Below, piece after piece: positions 15,233 to 23,373 of a stretch of 64,000 nucleotides of DNA (positions are counted from its first letter, which is position 1; every line of letters starts with the position of its first letter). The notes below the pieces were generated by a model that was not told where the DNA came from, did no database searches, and was given only the letters and a program-made list of their open reading frames with translations. Source of the DNA: GWB1-39-12 sp964435575 (GTDB lineage: Bacteria; Patescibacteriota; Microgenomatia; UBA8517). The DNA lies in the NCBI GenBank assembly GCA_964435575.1, contig CAYSZS010000001.1, forward strand, positions 1 through 64,000, written 5' to 3'. A program made the translations under genes and the position numbers.

Positions 15233-16390
15233 TCACTTTACAGATAAAGAAAAATTGGGAATAAATTGTCTTTTTTGACAAACTTCATTAAAGCTTCTAA
15301 TAAGATGATCATCATTTGTAATTTCAATCTGATGCACAGAGCCTAAAGGGAAGTTTGGATGACGTACTAGGTTGCGTTGAACATTGGTGTAAGAAAAGTT
15401 ACCTGAATATTGACTCCACATATTTGCAAGTAGTTCTTGAGAACACTGCGGATTTTGAGACAAAACCCATGAAGCCAGCCATTGTCTATGAGCTAAGTTT
15501 AAGTCATTGATTGTATCAAATGCTTCGCCTAAAACTTCCGGTGCCACACTATCTTGTCTGCAAAGAAGGATTATTTCTAGATCCTTTGAGGGTATCTTGG
15601 AAATTAGTTCAGCTTTCACTATTTGTAAAAAAATATTTTGATACCAAGGTTGGATTATGGAAGCCAATGCTAAATATTTATCGAAATCTACTTTTACTAC
15701 AGTGTCTAAATCGAATAAAGCACATCCGACATCTGTTGGAATTCTGCCATCCTTCATCATTTGGTAATATAAAGATACCTGATTTGTAATACTACGGTAT
15801 TCTGGATATAAAGATTTACTTAGCCAAAAGATTCTATCTGCTGTTCTTTTTCCTCCACTGATTTCTTTAATTTGTCGATATTCATTCCAGTACGTGGTTT
15901 GCGTTTGCTTATAAAAGCTTTCTTCTTCAAATGATCTGAACAAAGCATAGTCTGCAATCATCGATTCATAAAAACGCGATGATGCCCTCCCCATAATTAA
16001 CCCAACCTCACCGTTGTCCGGAGTTAACGGAATCATTTCATCTGCAGAAGCACTATATCTCAGGTATGTAGTAAGAAATTCTTCTAAATGTTCAAATGGT
16101 ACATGTGCATATTCGATAGGGAGACCTTCTTGATCGGGATCCAACTTAAATTCGCGTGGAAAATTATGAAAATCGAATCTATTCCCCTCTGAGTAATCTG
16201 AAATATCTATATCACCGCAAGGAAAGTGTCCGCGTACTAAAGATCCACGAACCCACAGATTTCCTCTAATTGAGGGTTTTAGGAAATCTTGCAGCTCCTC
16301 TATTGTAATTTCTTTTACCAGATCACTCTGTACTATCCATGATTCGATGGTTTTTTCTAAGAGTGGCGATTTTTGCATTTCCAGTAGCAT
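15233..16390 (-). CDS. Nucleotidyltransferase-like protein of unknown role
   Basis: 385 residues. WVRGSLVRGHFPCGDIDIS near residue 50 fits the pol-beta-type nucleotidyltransferase pattern (hG[GS] then Asp-x-Asp), so the N-terminal half may transfer a nucleotide. The C-terminal third has irregular helical repeats (SQNPQCSQELLANMW, LVRHPNFPLGSV) like leucine-rich-repeat variants, which often bind protein or RNA. I do not recognise the full architecture. It is divergent from the NUDIX gene at 16541. Two Met codons (16390 and 16378) could start it. A role in tRNA or antibiotic modification, or defence, would be a guess. Confidence 0.6.
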   Translation of the reverse strand: MLLEMQKSPLLEKTIESWIVQSDLVKEITIEELQDFLKPSIRGNLWVRGSLVRGHFPCGDIDISDYSEGNRFDFHNFPREFKLDPDQEGLPIEYAHVPFEHLEEFLTTYLRYSASADEMIPLTPDNGEVGLIMGRASSRFYESMIADYALFRSFEEESFYKQTQTTYWNEYRQIKEISGGKRTADRIFWLSKSLYPEYRSITNQVSLYYQMMKDGRIPTDVGCALFDLDTVVKVDFDKYLALASIIQPWYQNIFLQIVKAELISKIPSKDLEIILLCRQDSVAPEVLGEAFDTINDLNLAHRQWLASWVLSQNPQCSQELLANMWSQYSGNFSYTNVQRNLVRHPNFPLGSVHQIEITNDDHLIRSFNEVCQKRQFIPNFSLSVK

Positions 16391-16507
16391 TTCAGCTATC
16401 TTATATACTAGCTTATATGTGTAGTCAATTTCTGATGCGTAAATACAGGGGAATTGTTATACTCGAACCTAATGTAAGGTTCCCTATATGAATAGCAATT
16501 CAAAAAA

Positions 16508-16527
16508 TGCCACTATCCTCAATTTCC
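16508..16527. repeat. TGYCAYTATCC repeat, copy 2
   Basis: TGCCACTATCCTCAATTTCC, 14 bases before the NUDIX start codon and just upstream of its likely -10 box CATAAT (16530-16535). Confidence 0.6.
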
Positions 16528-16540
16528 ATCATAATAGTAT

Positions 16541-17002
16541 ATGGACAACAAAATTAAAGTAAGGCTCAGGCTTGTCATTATCAAAAACGAAAAGTTACTC
16601 GCATATTATACTCAGGAAAATGATTTCTTTTTTTATATCGGTGGCAAACTTGAATATGGGGAATCTATCGAGGCGTGTTGGAAGCGGGAGGTAAAAGAAG
16701 AATTGGGAGAAAATGTAAAATTTTCTTTTAGAAAAATTCTATACATAAGAGATTATATAGATCCCTCTGAAAACGAGCACAGCGTGGAACTTTTTATTTT
16801 GGGGGATATTGATAAATTTGAAGAGGTTGAAGGTAGGCCCGACTCTGAATTTGAAGGAAAAAAGTGGCCAACTTGGTTAGAAATAAATAATCTTCCCAAT
16901 AATTTATATCCAAAACAACTTACAAAAAAACTGCTTCAAGATTACAAAAAAGGATTCCCCAATACTGGGGAATATATTGGAAGAATGGATAGAGATAAGT
17001 AA
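16541..17002 (+). CDS. NUDIX hydrolase
   Basis: 153 residues. A complete Nudix box is visible, GKLEYGESIEACWKREVKEE followed by LG, matching GX5EX7REUXEEXGU, so it should cleave a nucleoside diphosphate linked to another group using Mg2+. The substrate is not predictable. CATAAT lies 5 bases before the ATG, suggesting a leaderless message, and a TGYCAYTATCC repeat sits just upstream. The HD hydrolase begins 3 bases after the stop, so the pair forms an operon. Confidence 0.88.
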   Translation: MDNKIKVRLRLVIIKNEKLLAYYTQENDFFFYIGGKLEYGESIEACWKREVKEELGENVKFSFRKILYIRDYIDPSENEHSVELFILGDIDKFEEVEGRPDSEFEGKKWPTWLEINNLPNNLYPKQLTKKLLQDYKKGFPNTGEYIGRMDRDK

Positions 17003-17005
17003 TAA

Positions 17006-17650
17006 ATGAAAACTTCTCTAAAAAATAAACTCATAGAAATAGCCAGGACCTATTATAGCGACCTTGATCCATCGCATAGTTTTTCACATATAGAAAGGGT
17101 TCTATTAAACGCAGAAAAGATAGCTAAAACAGAAAAAGAGGCAGACTTAGAAGTTATTGTTCCAGCGGTACTTTTCCACGACGTAGTGACCTATGCAAAG
17201 AATGACCCCAGAAATAAACTCGCTACTGAAGAAAGTGCTACAAAAGCACAACAAATTCTTATGTCTATTCCTGAATTTCCGAAAGAAAAAATCAAACTAA
17301 TTAAAAGTTGTATTAATAAGACTTCATTCTCAAAGGGCTTAAGAGCTGAAACTATAGAAGAAAGGATATTGCAGGATGCAGATATGCTTGAAGCAACTGG
17401 GGCCATTTCAATTATGAGGACTTTTACTACAGGAGGTGTAATAAGTCGAGCGCTTTACGACACTAAAGATCCATTTGCGAAAAAAAGGCAAACAGACGAT
17501 TTCAAATATTCCCTAGATTTATTTTATTCGAGATTACTAAAAGTAAAAGATAGGATGAATACAAAAGAAGGTAAAAGATTAGCGAAAAGGAGAACCGAAT
17601 TTTTACATAAATTTTTAGAAGAGTTAACATTGGAAATTAATGGAAAATAA
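17006..17650 (+). CDS. HD-domain phosphohydrolase (YpgQ-like)
   Basis: 214 residues. DPSHSFSHIERVL gives the first metal His, VLFHDVVTYAK the His-Asp pair, and LQDADMLEATGAISIMRTF the distal Asp; this order is that of YpgQ/YedJ-type HD hydrolases, which act on nucleotides. Together with the preceding NUDIX gene (3-base gap) it suggests nucleotide-pool cleaning, an inference from families only. Confidence 0.82.
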   Translation: MKTSLKNKLIEIARTYYSDLDPSHSFSHIERVLLNAEKIAKTEKEADLEVIVPAVLFHDVVTYAKNDPRNKLATEESATKAQQILMSIPEFPKEKIKLIKSCINKTSFSKGLRAETIEERILQDADMLEATGAISIMRTFTTGGVISRALYDTKDPFAKKRQTDDFKYSLDLFYSRLLKVKDRMNTKEGKRLAKRRTEFLHKFLEELTLEINGK

Positions 17651-17702
17651 AAGTTATACTGAATTGGTATGTGGCAGCCTATTTGTATGGCATTTCAAGA
17701 AG

Positions 17703-17725
17703 TGTCATTATCCCCAGTATGGGTA
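17703..17725. repeat. TGYCAYTATCC repeat, copy 3
   Basis: TGTCATTATCCCCAGTATGG, with TTATCCC/GGGTAA pairing. Confidence 0.6.
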
Positions 17726-17765
17726 AAGAATGCGAAGTCCTGGGGCGTAGCCGAAGGAGAAAAAG

Positions 17766-17785
17766 TGCCACTATCCCCAGCTGCC
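17766..17785. repeat. TGYCAYTATCC repeat, copy 4
   Basis: TGCCACTATCCCCAGCTGCC, 40 bases after copy 3. Confidence 0.6.
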
Positions 17786-17799
17786 TTCGAATTAAAGCT

Positions 17800-18603
17800 T
17801 TATTCTTTGGAAAATTTTGTATAACCTACAATATCTATGGTATCCGATGTACCCGCGTCGGTATTTGGAATACCGTTCTCATTACTAATGTATAAAATTT
17901 CGTAATCACCAGGAGGTAAATGGTTTAATGCTATTTCTCCTGAAATAACCGTCCAAGTTCCACCGTACTCGAATACATCTTTTACAACGATTTTATTTCC
18001 ATCTTTGTAGGCTACAATTTCTGGGCTTTTACCTTCACGATGAATAATTAAATGGGGTGAAATAATGTACGTATCCCTTGAGAGTGAAGTGTCCCATGAG
18101 ATGTCATTAATCATGCGGGGATTATCAGTATTTCTATCGTAAGGACGAATTTTAACTTCAGTAGGTACTGATTCATGTTGGGACTTAGTAATATTTATTT
18201 TAAATGGACCGTAATCATCAATCCAATAGAGATTGTAAATTCGATCTCGCCTAATAGAATGGCCTTTATATGGAGAGTTACCTAATTCTTCTTTAAATAA
18301 ATGGAAAATATTTGCGCCCATTACCCAGTTTACCTCAATAAAATGTGGGAATAGGGGTGATAGTGTGTAATAACTCCAACAAAACAAACCGGCACATTTG
18401 GAATACTTTTCCCACACGCCCTTGTTATACCTACCTGAATATTCATCCGGATTGAAGAAAAGTGCGATCTGTTCTAAATCTACAGCTTTAATTGTTGGTG
18501 CTGTTAGTACTTGATATAATGTTTTTGCAAAAAGAAGCGCTAATATAGCAACCAGAAAAAGAGCTAATTTGCTGAGCTTAGTATGATTTTTAAATCGCGC
18601 CAT
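17800..18603 (-). CDS. Secreted or membrane-anchored protein of unknown function
   Basis: 267 residues. A basic N-terminus (MARFKNHTKLSK) followed by a hydrophobic stretch ALFLVAILALLFAKTLYQVL is a signal anchor; the rest is likely outside the cell. It contains several Cys (KCAGLFCW), and the C-terminal half (GTWTVISGEIALNHLPPGDYEILYI) reads like a beta-sandwich. I find no known domain. It is convergent with the HD hydrolase and flanked on both sides by the intergenic repeat family. Confidence 0.6.
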   Translation of the reverse strand: MARFKNHTKLSKLALFLVAILALLFAKTLYQVLTAPTIKAVDLEQIALFFNPDEYSGRYNKGVWEKYSKCAGLFCWSYYTLSPLFPHFIEVNWVMGANIFHLFKEELGNSPYKGHSIRRDRIYNLYWIDDYGPFKINITKSQHESVPTEVKIRPYDRNTDNPRMINDISWDTSLSRDTYIISPHLIIHREGKSPEIVAYKDGNKIVVKDVFEYGGTWTVISGEIALNHLPPGDYEILYISNENGIPNTDAGTSDTIDIVGYTKFSKE

Positions 18604-18693
18604 TATTAATAACGATAGGCTAAATTGCTATTGAAAACAAGGTTTTGATATGCTAATTTTTGCGGATACCTATTTAGTCGACATATCAAGAAT

Positions 18694-18718
18694 TGTCATC
18701 ATCCCCAGTACGGATAAT
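18694..18718. repeat. TGYCAYTATCC repeat, copy 5
   Basis: TGTCATCATCCCCAGTACGG then ATAATG; CATTATCC-like arms pair with GGATAATG. Confidence 0.6.
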
Positions 18719-18739
18719 GATCCTGAGTAAAGTTGAATG

Positions 18740-18764
18740 GACCACTATCCACAACTGGGATAGT
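18740..18764. repeat. TGYCAYTATCC repeat, copy 6
   Basis: ACTATCC acaac TGGGATAGT is a clear inverted repeat ending 8 bases before the start of the second NUDIX gene, where its GATAGT could act as part of the -10 region. Confidence 0.6.
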
Positions 18765-18772
18765 TTTGGAAT

Positions 18773-19174
18773 ATGTCAATCTCACTCAACGCAAACGCCG
18801 CAATTCTTAAAGGCAAGAAAATTCTAGTAACGAGAGAAAAGAATAGAAAACTTTATCTTTTGCCTGGTGGCGGCATCAAGAAAGATGAAGATCCTCAGCA
18901 GGCGCTTATTCGGGAACTTCATGAAGAACTGGGGATTAAAATCGATAATAAGAATCTTGAGTCATTAGGTAAATTTTCAGCTCCAAAAGTGGGGAGAAAA
19001 ACTGAAAGAGAAACACAAGTTTTCATTGTTAAGAAATGGTCTGGAGAAATTCTTCCTCAAGGCGAAGTAGAGGCGATTGAGTGGATAAATAGCAATAATT
19101 TATCGCTCAGTTTGGAGTGGATACTTAAGCACCTTGTTATTCCGAAACTCAGAGAAAAAGGAATAATATACTAA
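18773..19174 (+). CDS. NUDIX hydrolase
   Basis: 133 residues, short even for NUDIX. The box GGIKKDEDPQQALIRELHEE plus LGI is complete. The N-terminus ANAAILKGKKILVTREKNRK is the usual first strand pair. It is not closely similar to the NUDIX protein at 16541, so the two are separate family members, yet both have a copy of the same palindromic repeat immediately upstream. The interrupted transglutaminase-like gene follows 3 bases later. Confidence 0.88.
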   Translation: MSISLNANAAILKGKKILVTREKNRKLYLLPGGGIKKDEDPQQALIRELHEELGIKIDNKNLESLGKFSAPKVGRKTERETQVFIVKKWSGEILPQGEVEAIEWINSNNLSLSLEWILKHLVIPKLREKGIIY

Positions 19175-19177
19175 TTG

Positions 19178-20077
19178 ATGAACGAAAAGTATTTTTACTC
19201 TACGCAAAGTGTCTTTTCCGATCCTGGCAAACATTAACGTTTGTTTGACGATCTTCCTGATTCAATAGAGGATTTATGCAACATCGTTCATGGGCTGGTT
19301 TTGCAAAAGGATTACACCGAGGAAATGTATTTTTTCAAGGCTCCTCAAGAAAGAAAACTTGAGGCGGATATCAGATACATAGAAAAAATTCTGGATAGAA
19401 TTATGGAGATGGACAATTCGCAACTCAAAAAGCCAAGAGTTCCTATTAATAGGTTGTTTGGTTCATGTCGAGATTTTTCGTTGTTATTGGTTTCTTTTTT
19501 GAGACATACAGGTATACCTGCAAGAATACGATATGGTTTTGCAAACTATTTCAGTCATGAGTGGTTTGAAGATCATGTCGTCTGTGAGTACTGGAACAAA
19601 CAGACCAAGAGCTGGATGCTAGTAGATTCGGAGCTAGGTAAAGAGGAAATTAAAAAAAATAAAATAGACTTTGATCCTGCAAGAGTACCAAGAGATAAAT
19701 TTTTAACCTCGGGAGTTGCCTGGAAACTAGTTAGGGATGAAAAGGCAGACAGTAATTACTTCGGCGTGCCTCCAATAGACATTAAGGGAACTTGGTTTGT
19801 TTTTGCAAGTGTCGTGCGGGATTTGGCCGCGTTGAACAAAGTAGAACTTTTACCTTGGGAGTACACAGAATTCTCTAATGAACATTTTTACAAGGTTTCG
19901 GAGAGGGATCCAAGTGAAATTAATCTGATTGATAAAATTACCGAACTGTCTAGGGAACCGGGAAAAAACTTAAAAGAATTAATCACTTTATATCGATCTG
20001 ATTCTAGACTCAACGGTAACAATCAAATTATCAGTTATACAATCGAGGGAAAAAAAATTATCAACTTAAAAACATGA
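19178..20077 (+). pseudogene. Transglutaminase-like protein, interrupted by in-frame TAA
   Basis: From ATG 19178 the frame reads YFYSTQSVFSDPGKH, then TAA (19235-19237), then RLFDDLPDSIEDLCNIVHGL and on to 20077 without a break. I recall family members with an uninterrupted SDPGKY/H-xx-L-DxLP stretch, so spacing is kept and one codon has become a stop. The transglutaminase core is intact: Cys in FGSCRDFSLLL, His in FEDHVVCEYW and Asp in MLVDSE. A TTG at 19241 could start a protein lacking only the first 21 residues, so activity may survive. The role of the family in bacteria is unsettled. Confidence 0.75.
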
Positions 20078-20125
20078 TTTCGTTAGTTTATTTTGATTTG
20101 GGGGGAGTTGTGAAGCTGGATTTCA

Positions 20126-20147
20126 GTACCATTATCCGCAATTACCC
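20126..20147. repeat. TGYCAYTATCC repeat, copy 7 (diverged)
   Basis: AGTACCATTATCCGCAATTA, after the transglutaminase-like gene. Confidence 0.45.
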
Positions 20148-20178
20148 CCAACTTAATTTTCTAACATCTTCTAATTTC

Positions 20179-20388
20179 TTCTAATATATTCTAATTTATT
20201 TTAAATTATATGATATCCTTTGAATAATCCTTANNNNNNNNNNNNNNNNNNNNNNNNNNNNNNNNNNNNNNNNNNNNNNNNNNNNNNNNNNNNNNNNNNN
20301 NNNNNNNNNNNNNNNNNNNNNNNNNNNNNNNNNTTCTAATATATTCTAATTTATTTTAAATTATATGATATCCTTTGAATAATCCTTA
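20179..20388. other. 100-N gap with identical 55-base edges
   Basis: The 55 bases before the gap (20179-20233) are identical to the 55 after it (20334-20388). Equal overlaps of this size are what two contigs from a k=55 assembly graph show, so the gap may hide little or no sequence, or a tandem repeat. Confidence 0.85.
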
Positions 20389-20458
20389 GTTTTCCATTGA
20401 TATCTATATGAGAAATCCCTTGGGATACAAAGTATTAAGAACTTATTAGCATTGTATC

Positions 20459-20490
20459 TTTGTATTCATGTATTAATACATGAATACAAA
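20459..20490. repeat. 32-bp perfect palindrome
   Basis: TTTGTATTCATGTATT followed by its exact reverse complement. It lies 127 bases past the end of the convergent gene at 20617 and could serve as a terminator or cruciform. Confidence 0.85.
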
Positions 20491-20616
20491 ATAGGAAAGA
20501 ATTTTTACAGACGACAACTTCAAGTTACAAGAATTCGACGTAGATAGTTATATAAACTAAACTATTTCCATATTTACAAAAGACGTCAATACAATTTTAT
20601 CAATAGGTGTGAGGGT

Positions 20617-21126
20617 TTACCTATTAAAAAGGTTAGACAAGAATTGCTTGAGGGAGTTGAAGAAGTTTTCGAGAATTTCATTAAGAGATTGCTGTGAACC
20701 GTTTTCTTCCGGGGATTCATTAGGCGTGGGTTCCGGTGTTACAGACGGCGCTTTTGTTGGTGTTTCAGTTGGATCCATAGAATTATTTTGATTAAGAGTT
20801 GGTGTGGGATTGTCTGAATCAGAATTCTCGTTGACATTAATTTCTCCCGGACCTTCGAGTTTCCATTCTTTGCCGTTAATGTTAACTAAAGACGTTCCTT
20901 CACCTTCCTGGCTAATATGAACATCGGTTCTGGTTTCCGAGGTAAACGAAGAAGTGTTACTTTGCGTGTTTACATTATTATTTATATAAACTTGAGTACT
21001 TGAATTACCTCCGCTTCCGCTATTACTACTTGCCCTTACATAATTGCTTACACTCGCGTGAGAAATTGGGGTATTTGTTAACAATACGATTGCGCAAGCT
21101 ATTAATATTAGGGCAGTGAGTTTCAT
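20617..21126 (-). CDS. Small secreted Asn/Ser/Pro-rich protein
   Basis: About 169 residues from ATG 21126. Signal peptide LTALILIACAIVLLTNTPISHA, then an Asn/Ser/Gly-rich stretch (SSNSGSGGNSSTQVYINNN), a middle with VHISQEGEGTSLVNING, a Pro/Thr linker (PTETPTKAPSVTPEPTP) and an amphipathic tail. Its composition is close to the repeat proteins at 48.7-53.9 kb. A longer ATG at 21141 is rejected because the minus-strand -10 box TATAAT (21138-21133) lies between them with 6 bases to ATG 21126, a leaderless arrangement. No C-terminal membrane anchor. Function unknown. Confidence 0.65.
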   Translation of the reverse strand: MKLTALILIACAIVLLTNTPISHASVSNYVRASSNSGSGGNSSTQVYINNNVNTQSNTSSFTSETRTDVHISQEGEGTSLVNINGKEWKLEGPGEINVNENSDSDNPTPTLNQNNSMDPTETPTKAPSVTPEPTPNESPEENGSQQSLNEILENFFNSLKQFLSNLFNR

Positions 21127-21132
21127 TTTTAT

Positions 21133-21138
21133 ATTATA
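21133..21138 (-). promoter_or_regulatory. -10 box for the small secreted protein
   Basis: TATAAT on the minus strand, 6 bases before ATG 21126; decides the start codon. Confidence 0.65.
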
Positions 21139-21209
21139 CACACCAAATCAAGGGAGCGGTAATTCTTATTCGACTTCGGAATTTAATCGATATACAATCT
21201 TGATGCAGG

Positions 21210-21770
21210 ATGCTAAATATTTTCTCCCAAAATTTGTTTCTAGGGGTTCTAATTATTTTAAATTTTGTTTTTCTGGCTATATCTTTTTACAAACCAAAAC
21301 CTGTTTTAAATCTAATCCCTGTAATATTATTCGCAGCTTTAAGCGTGATTCAAATAAAATCGGTGAACTTTAGGGAAGTTTACAGATTCAGTGCCAGTGA
21401 ACTTGATTTGCAAATTCAAAGAATGAATCTTTACCCCCCAAAACTTGCAAGACTTGGATATATTTTGGAGCGAAAAAAAGAGACACAGATTATTAAAAGG
21501 ATTGAAAAAAACTTCTTCGACACAATAGATTTTAATTCATATTTCCCGAATTATTTTTCTTACTTTGAATTTCCGTTTATTCTTTACGGAATTTATCTTT
21601 TTATCAAGAAAAAAGTGGCAATTCAGATAGGACTTTTCACTTATTCCTTTTTACTTATTACTATTTTTGGAGTTCATGGAAAAATCGGACCGTTTATTCT
21701 TTTCCCGTTTATTAATCTCTTTATTTTTATTGGACTTGTAAAGATTTTCAGATTTGATAGAAAGACATGA
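21210..21770 (+). CDS. Multi-pass membrane protein of unknown function
   Basis: 186 residues with about five membrane segments (LFLGVLIILNFVFLAISFY, LIPVILFAALSVIQI, a third around FPFILYGIYLFI, then two near the C-terminus) and a loop of about 70 residues after the second. TACAAT lies 11 bases before the ATG. It overlaps the GT39-type gene by 4 bases (ATGA), so translation is coupled and the protein may help that enzyme. No family recognised. Confidence 0.6.
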   Translation: MLNIFSQNLFLGVLIILNFVFLAISFYKPKPVLNLIPVILFAALSVIQIKSVNFREVYRFSASELDLQIQRMNLYPPKLARLGYILERKKETQIIKRIEKNFFDTIDFNSYFPNYFSYFEFPFILYGIYLFIKKKVAIQIGLFTYSFLLITIFGVHGKIGPFILFPFINLFIFIGLVKIFRFDRKT

Positions 21771-23353
21771 CTAGAAAGTTATCGACCCTTATATTGTTAC
21801 TTATTCTTACATTTGCCGGATTTATCTACTTTTATAGATTAAACCAGATACCTAACGGATTTTATGTCGACGAGGCGGCTATTGCTTATAATGCTTATTC
21901 TATTCTTCAAACCAGAAAGGATATTTTTGCACAATCCTATCCGATTCTATTTAGACTTTTAGGCTCTTACACTCCGCCATTATTTATTTACTTATCAGTG
22001 CCTTTTATAACATTTTTCGGAATGGAACCTTTTATTTTCAGAAGCATATCTGCTATATCCGCATTGGTTAGCATTATCTTTTTTTTCTTGTTAATCAAGA
22101 AACTTAATATCTTACACTCAACTGTTAGCTTATACTTTGCCACATTTTTTTACGCAATTAGTCCTTGGCTCATTTTCAATGCGAGACTTGGATATGAAGT
22201 CACTTTAGCATTCCTCCTTTTTAACATAGGAATCTATTTTGTTTACATAGCATTTAAAAAACCTAAATATTTAATTTGGGGATGTTTCTTTTTATCCCTG
22301 TCCACCTACGTAGCTCATACACAAAGATATCTTGTTCCAATTTTTTTTACTTTCTACCTTTTAGTTTTTAGAAAATTTGTTTTTCAGAAGATGAATTTAA
22401 GATTCTTGAAACTGTCTTTTTTAGTAATCTTGCTTACACAAATCCCAAACTTTCTTGTGCTTAATACTCCTGCATTTTGGGTTAAAAACGAAAGACTAAC
22501 TGAGCAGAATCCAGGCCAGGTTGTATCAAGTATTATTAATCAAACGTTTACTTACATTTCTCCCAGGAATCTTTTTTACGAGCTTTCCGATATAGATATG
22601 CAGCATACCATCCCTGAAATTTCCGTAATGTATAACTTTCTGGTTATACCTTTTATAATCGGTATCTATCTTCTTTTCACTTCAATCAAAAAAACTGGTT
22701 ACAAATTTGTTTTACTTCTTTTTATAACATCTTTAATTCCTGCAGTTTTTTCAGGACAGTTTATTTCCATTCAAAGAGCTCTGCCTTTTTTACTTCCTCT
22801 AACAATAATTATTGGCCTTGGGATAGACTTAATATGGGAAAGAATTGGCTATAAAATTACCTTGCCGATTTTTATCCTCTTATCCTTTTATTCTCTTGTC
22901 CTTCTATACCGCTCGTACTTTGTGCTTTTTCCAAGGGAGCGTGCTAATGCTTGGAATTATGGCTATAAGGAATTGAGCAACTTTATCAGGCAAAGTCCTG
23001 ATACAAATTTTGTTATCGATAATACCCGAAATCCAAGAAATTATATTTTGCTTCTGTACTTTTTAGATTATCCTCCATCTATCTACCAAAAGGAGGTTAA
23101 TCCGATTTACAAAGTTGATTATTACCGCTCGTTACCCCCCGAAACAAGTTACAAATTTTCAAATATAGAGGTACGGGGAATTGATTGGGAAAAAGATCCC
23201 TGTATAAAGCAAGTTTTAGCGGGGGATAAACTCTCAATTTCAGAGGACCAGGCGAAAGAGCATGAACTGGAAAAGGTTTATGAATTAAAAGATCAGCAAG
23301 AGCGAATTATATTTCAAGGTTATAAAACCAACCCTGAAAAGAAATGTAAGTAA
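21767..23353 (+). CDS. GT39-type (ArnT/PMT-like) membrane glycosyltransferase
   Basis: 528 residues with about 11 membrane segments. The first outer loop has GFYVDEAAIAYNAYSIL, the acidic Asp-Glu signature of GT-C enzymes that take sugars from polyprenyl phosphate and add them to proteins or glycans outside the membrane. A soluble C-terminal part of about 130 residues follows (from FPRERANAWNYG). The acceptor is unknown; surface proteins of this cell are plausible. Coupled by a 4-base overlap to the preceding membrane protein. Confidence 0.75.
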   Translation: MTRKLSTLILLLILTFAGFIYFYRLNQIPNGFYVDEAAIAYNAYSILQTRKDIFAQSYPILFRLLGSYTPPLFIYLSVPFITFFGMEPFIFRSISAISALVSIIFFFLLIKKLNILHSTVSLYFATFFYAISPWLIFNARLGYEVTLAFLLFNIGIYFVYIAFKKPKYLIWGCFFLSLSTYVAHTQRYLVPIFFTFYLLVFRKFVFQKMNLRFLKLSFLVILLTQIPNFLVLNTPAFWVKNERLTEQNPGQVVSSIINQTFTYISPRNLFYELSDIDMQHTIPEISVMYNFLVIPFIIGIYLLFTSIKKTGYKFVLLLFITSLIPAVFSGQFISIQRALPFLLPLTIIIGLGIDLIWERIGYKITLPIFILLSFYSLVLLYRSYFVLFPRERANAWNYGYKELSNFIRQSPDTNFVIDNTRNPRNYILLLYFLDYPPSIYQKEVNPIYKVDYYRSLPPETSYKFSNIEVRGIDWEKDPCIKQVLAGDKLSISEDQAKEHELEKVYELKDQQERIIFQGYKTNPEKKCK

Positions 23354-23361
23354 AATCGTAA

Positions 23362-23367
23362 TATAAT
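23362..23367 (+). promoter_or_regulatory. -10 box (leaderless start at 23374)
   Basis: TATAAT with 6 bases before the ATG. Confidence 0.65.
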
Positions 23368-23373
23368 ATCGTC

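Larger units (their letters stand above)
17651..17799. other. Intergenic region with two repeat copies
   Basis: Lies between convergent genes. Two copies of the TGYCAYTATCC repeat (17703-17725 and 17766-17785) flank GGGGCGTAGCCGAAGGAG, itself like the GCCAAGGC element. The paired arrangement recurs at 18694-18764. Confidence 0.6.
20078..20616. other. Intergenic region with gap and palindrome
   Basis: No gene seen. It holds a TGYCAYTATCC copy (20126-20147), a TTCTAAT array with a 10-base step (about 20166-20205), the second N gap with duplicated edges, and a 32-bp perfect palindrome (20459-20490). Confidence 0.7.

Noticed and set aside
15081..15278. 65-codon open frame after secA
   Set aside because: Made of intergenic repeat sequence and running into the antisense gene; no start signal and no protein-like composition.
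17671..17895. 74-codon open frame between convergent genes
   Set aside because: Consists of two copies of the TGYCAYTATCC repeat and overlaps the end of the secreted protein gene on the other strand.
9542..19237. TAG and TAA read as glutamine throughout
   Set aside because: Both codons end most genes in the window at expected places; only two interrupted genes would fit recoding.
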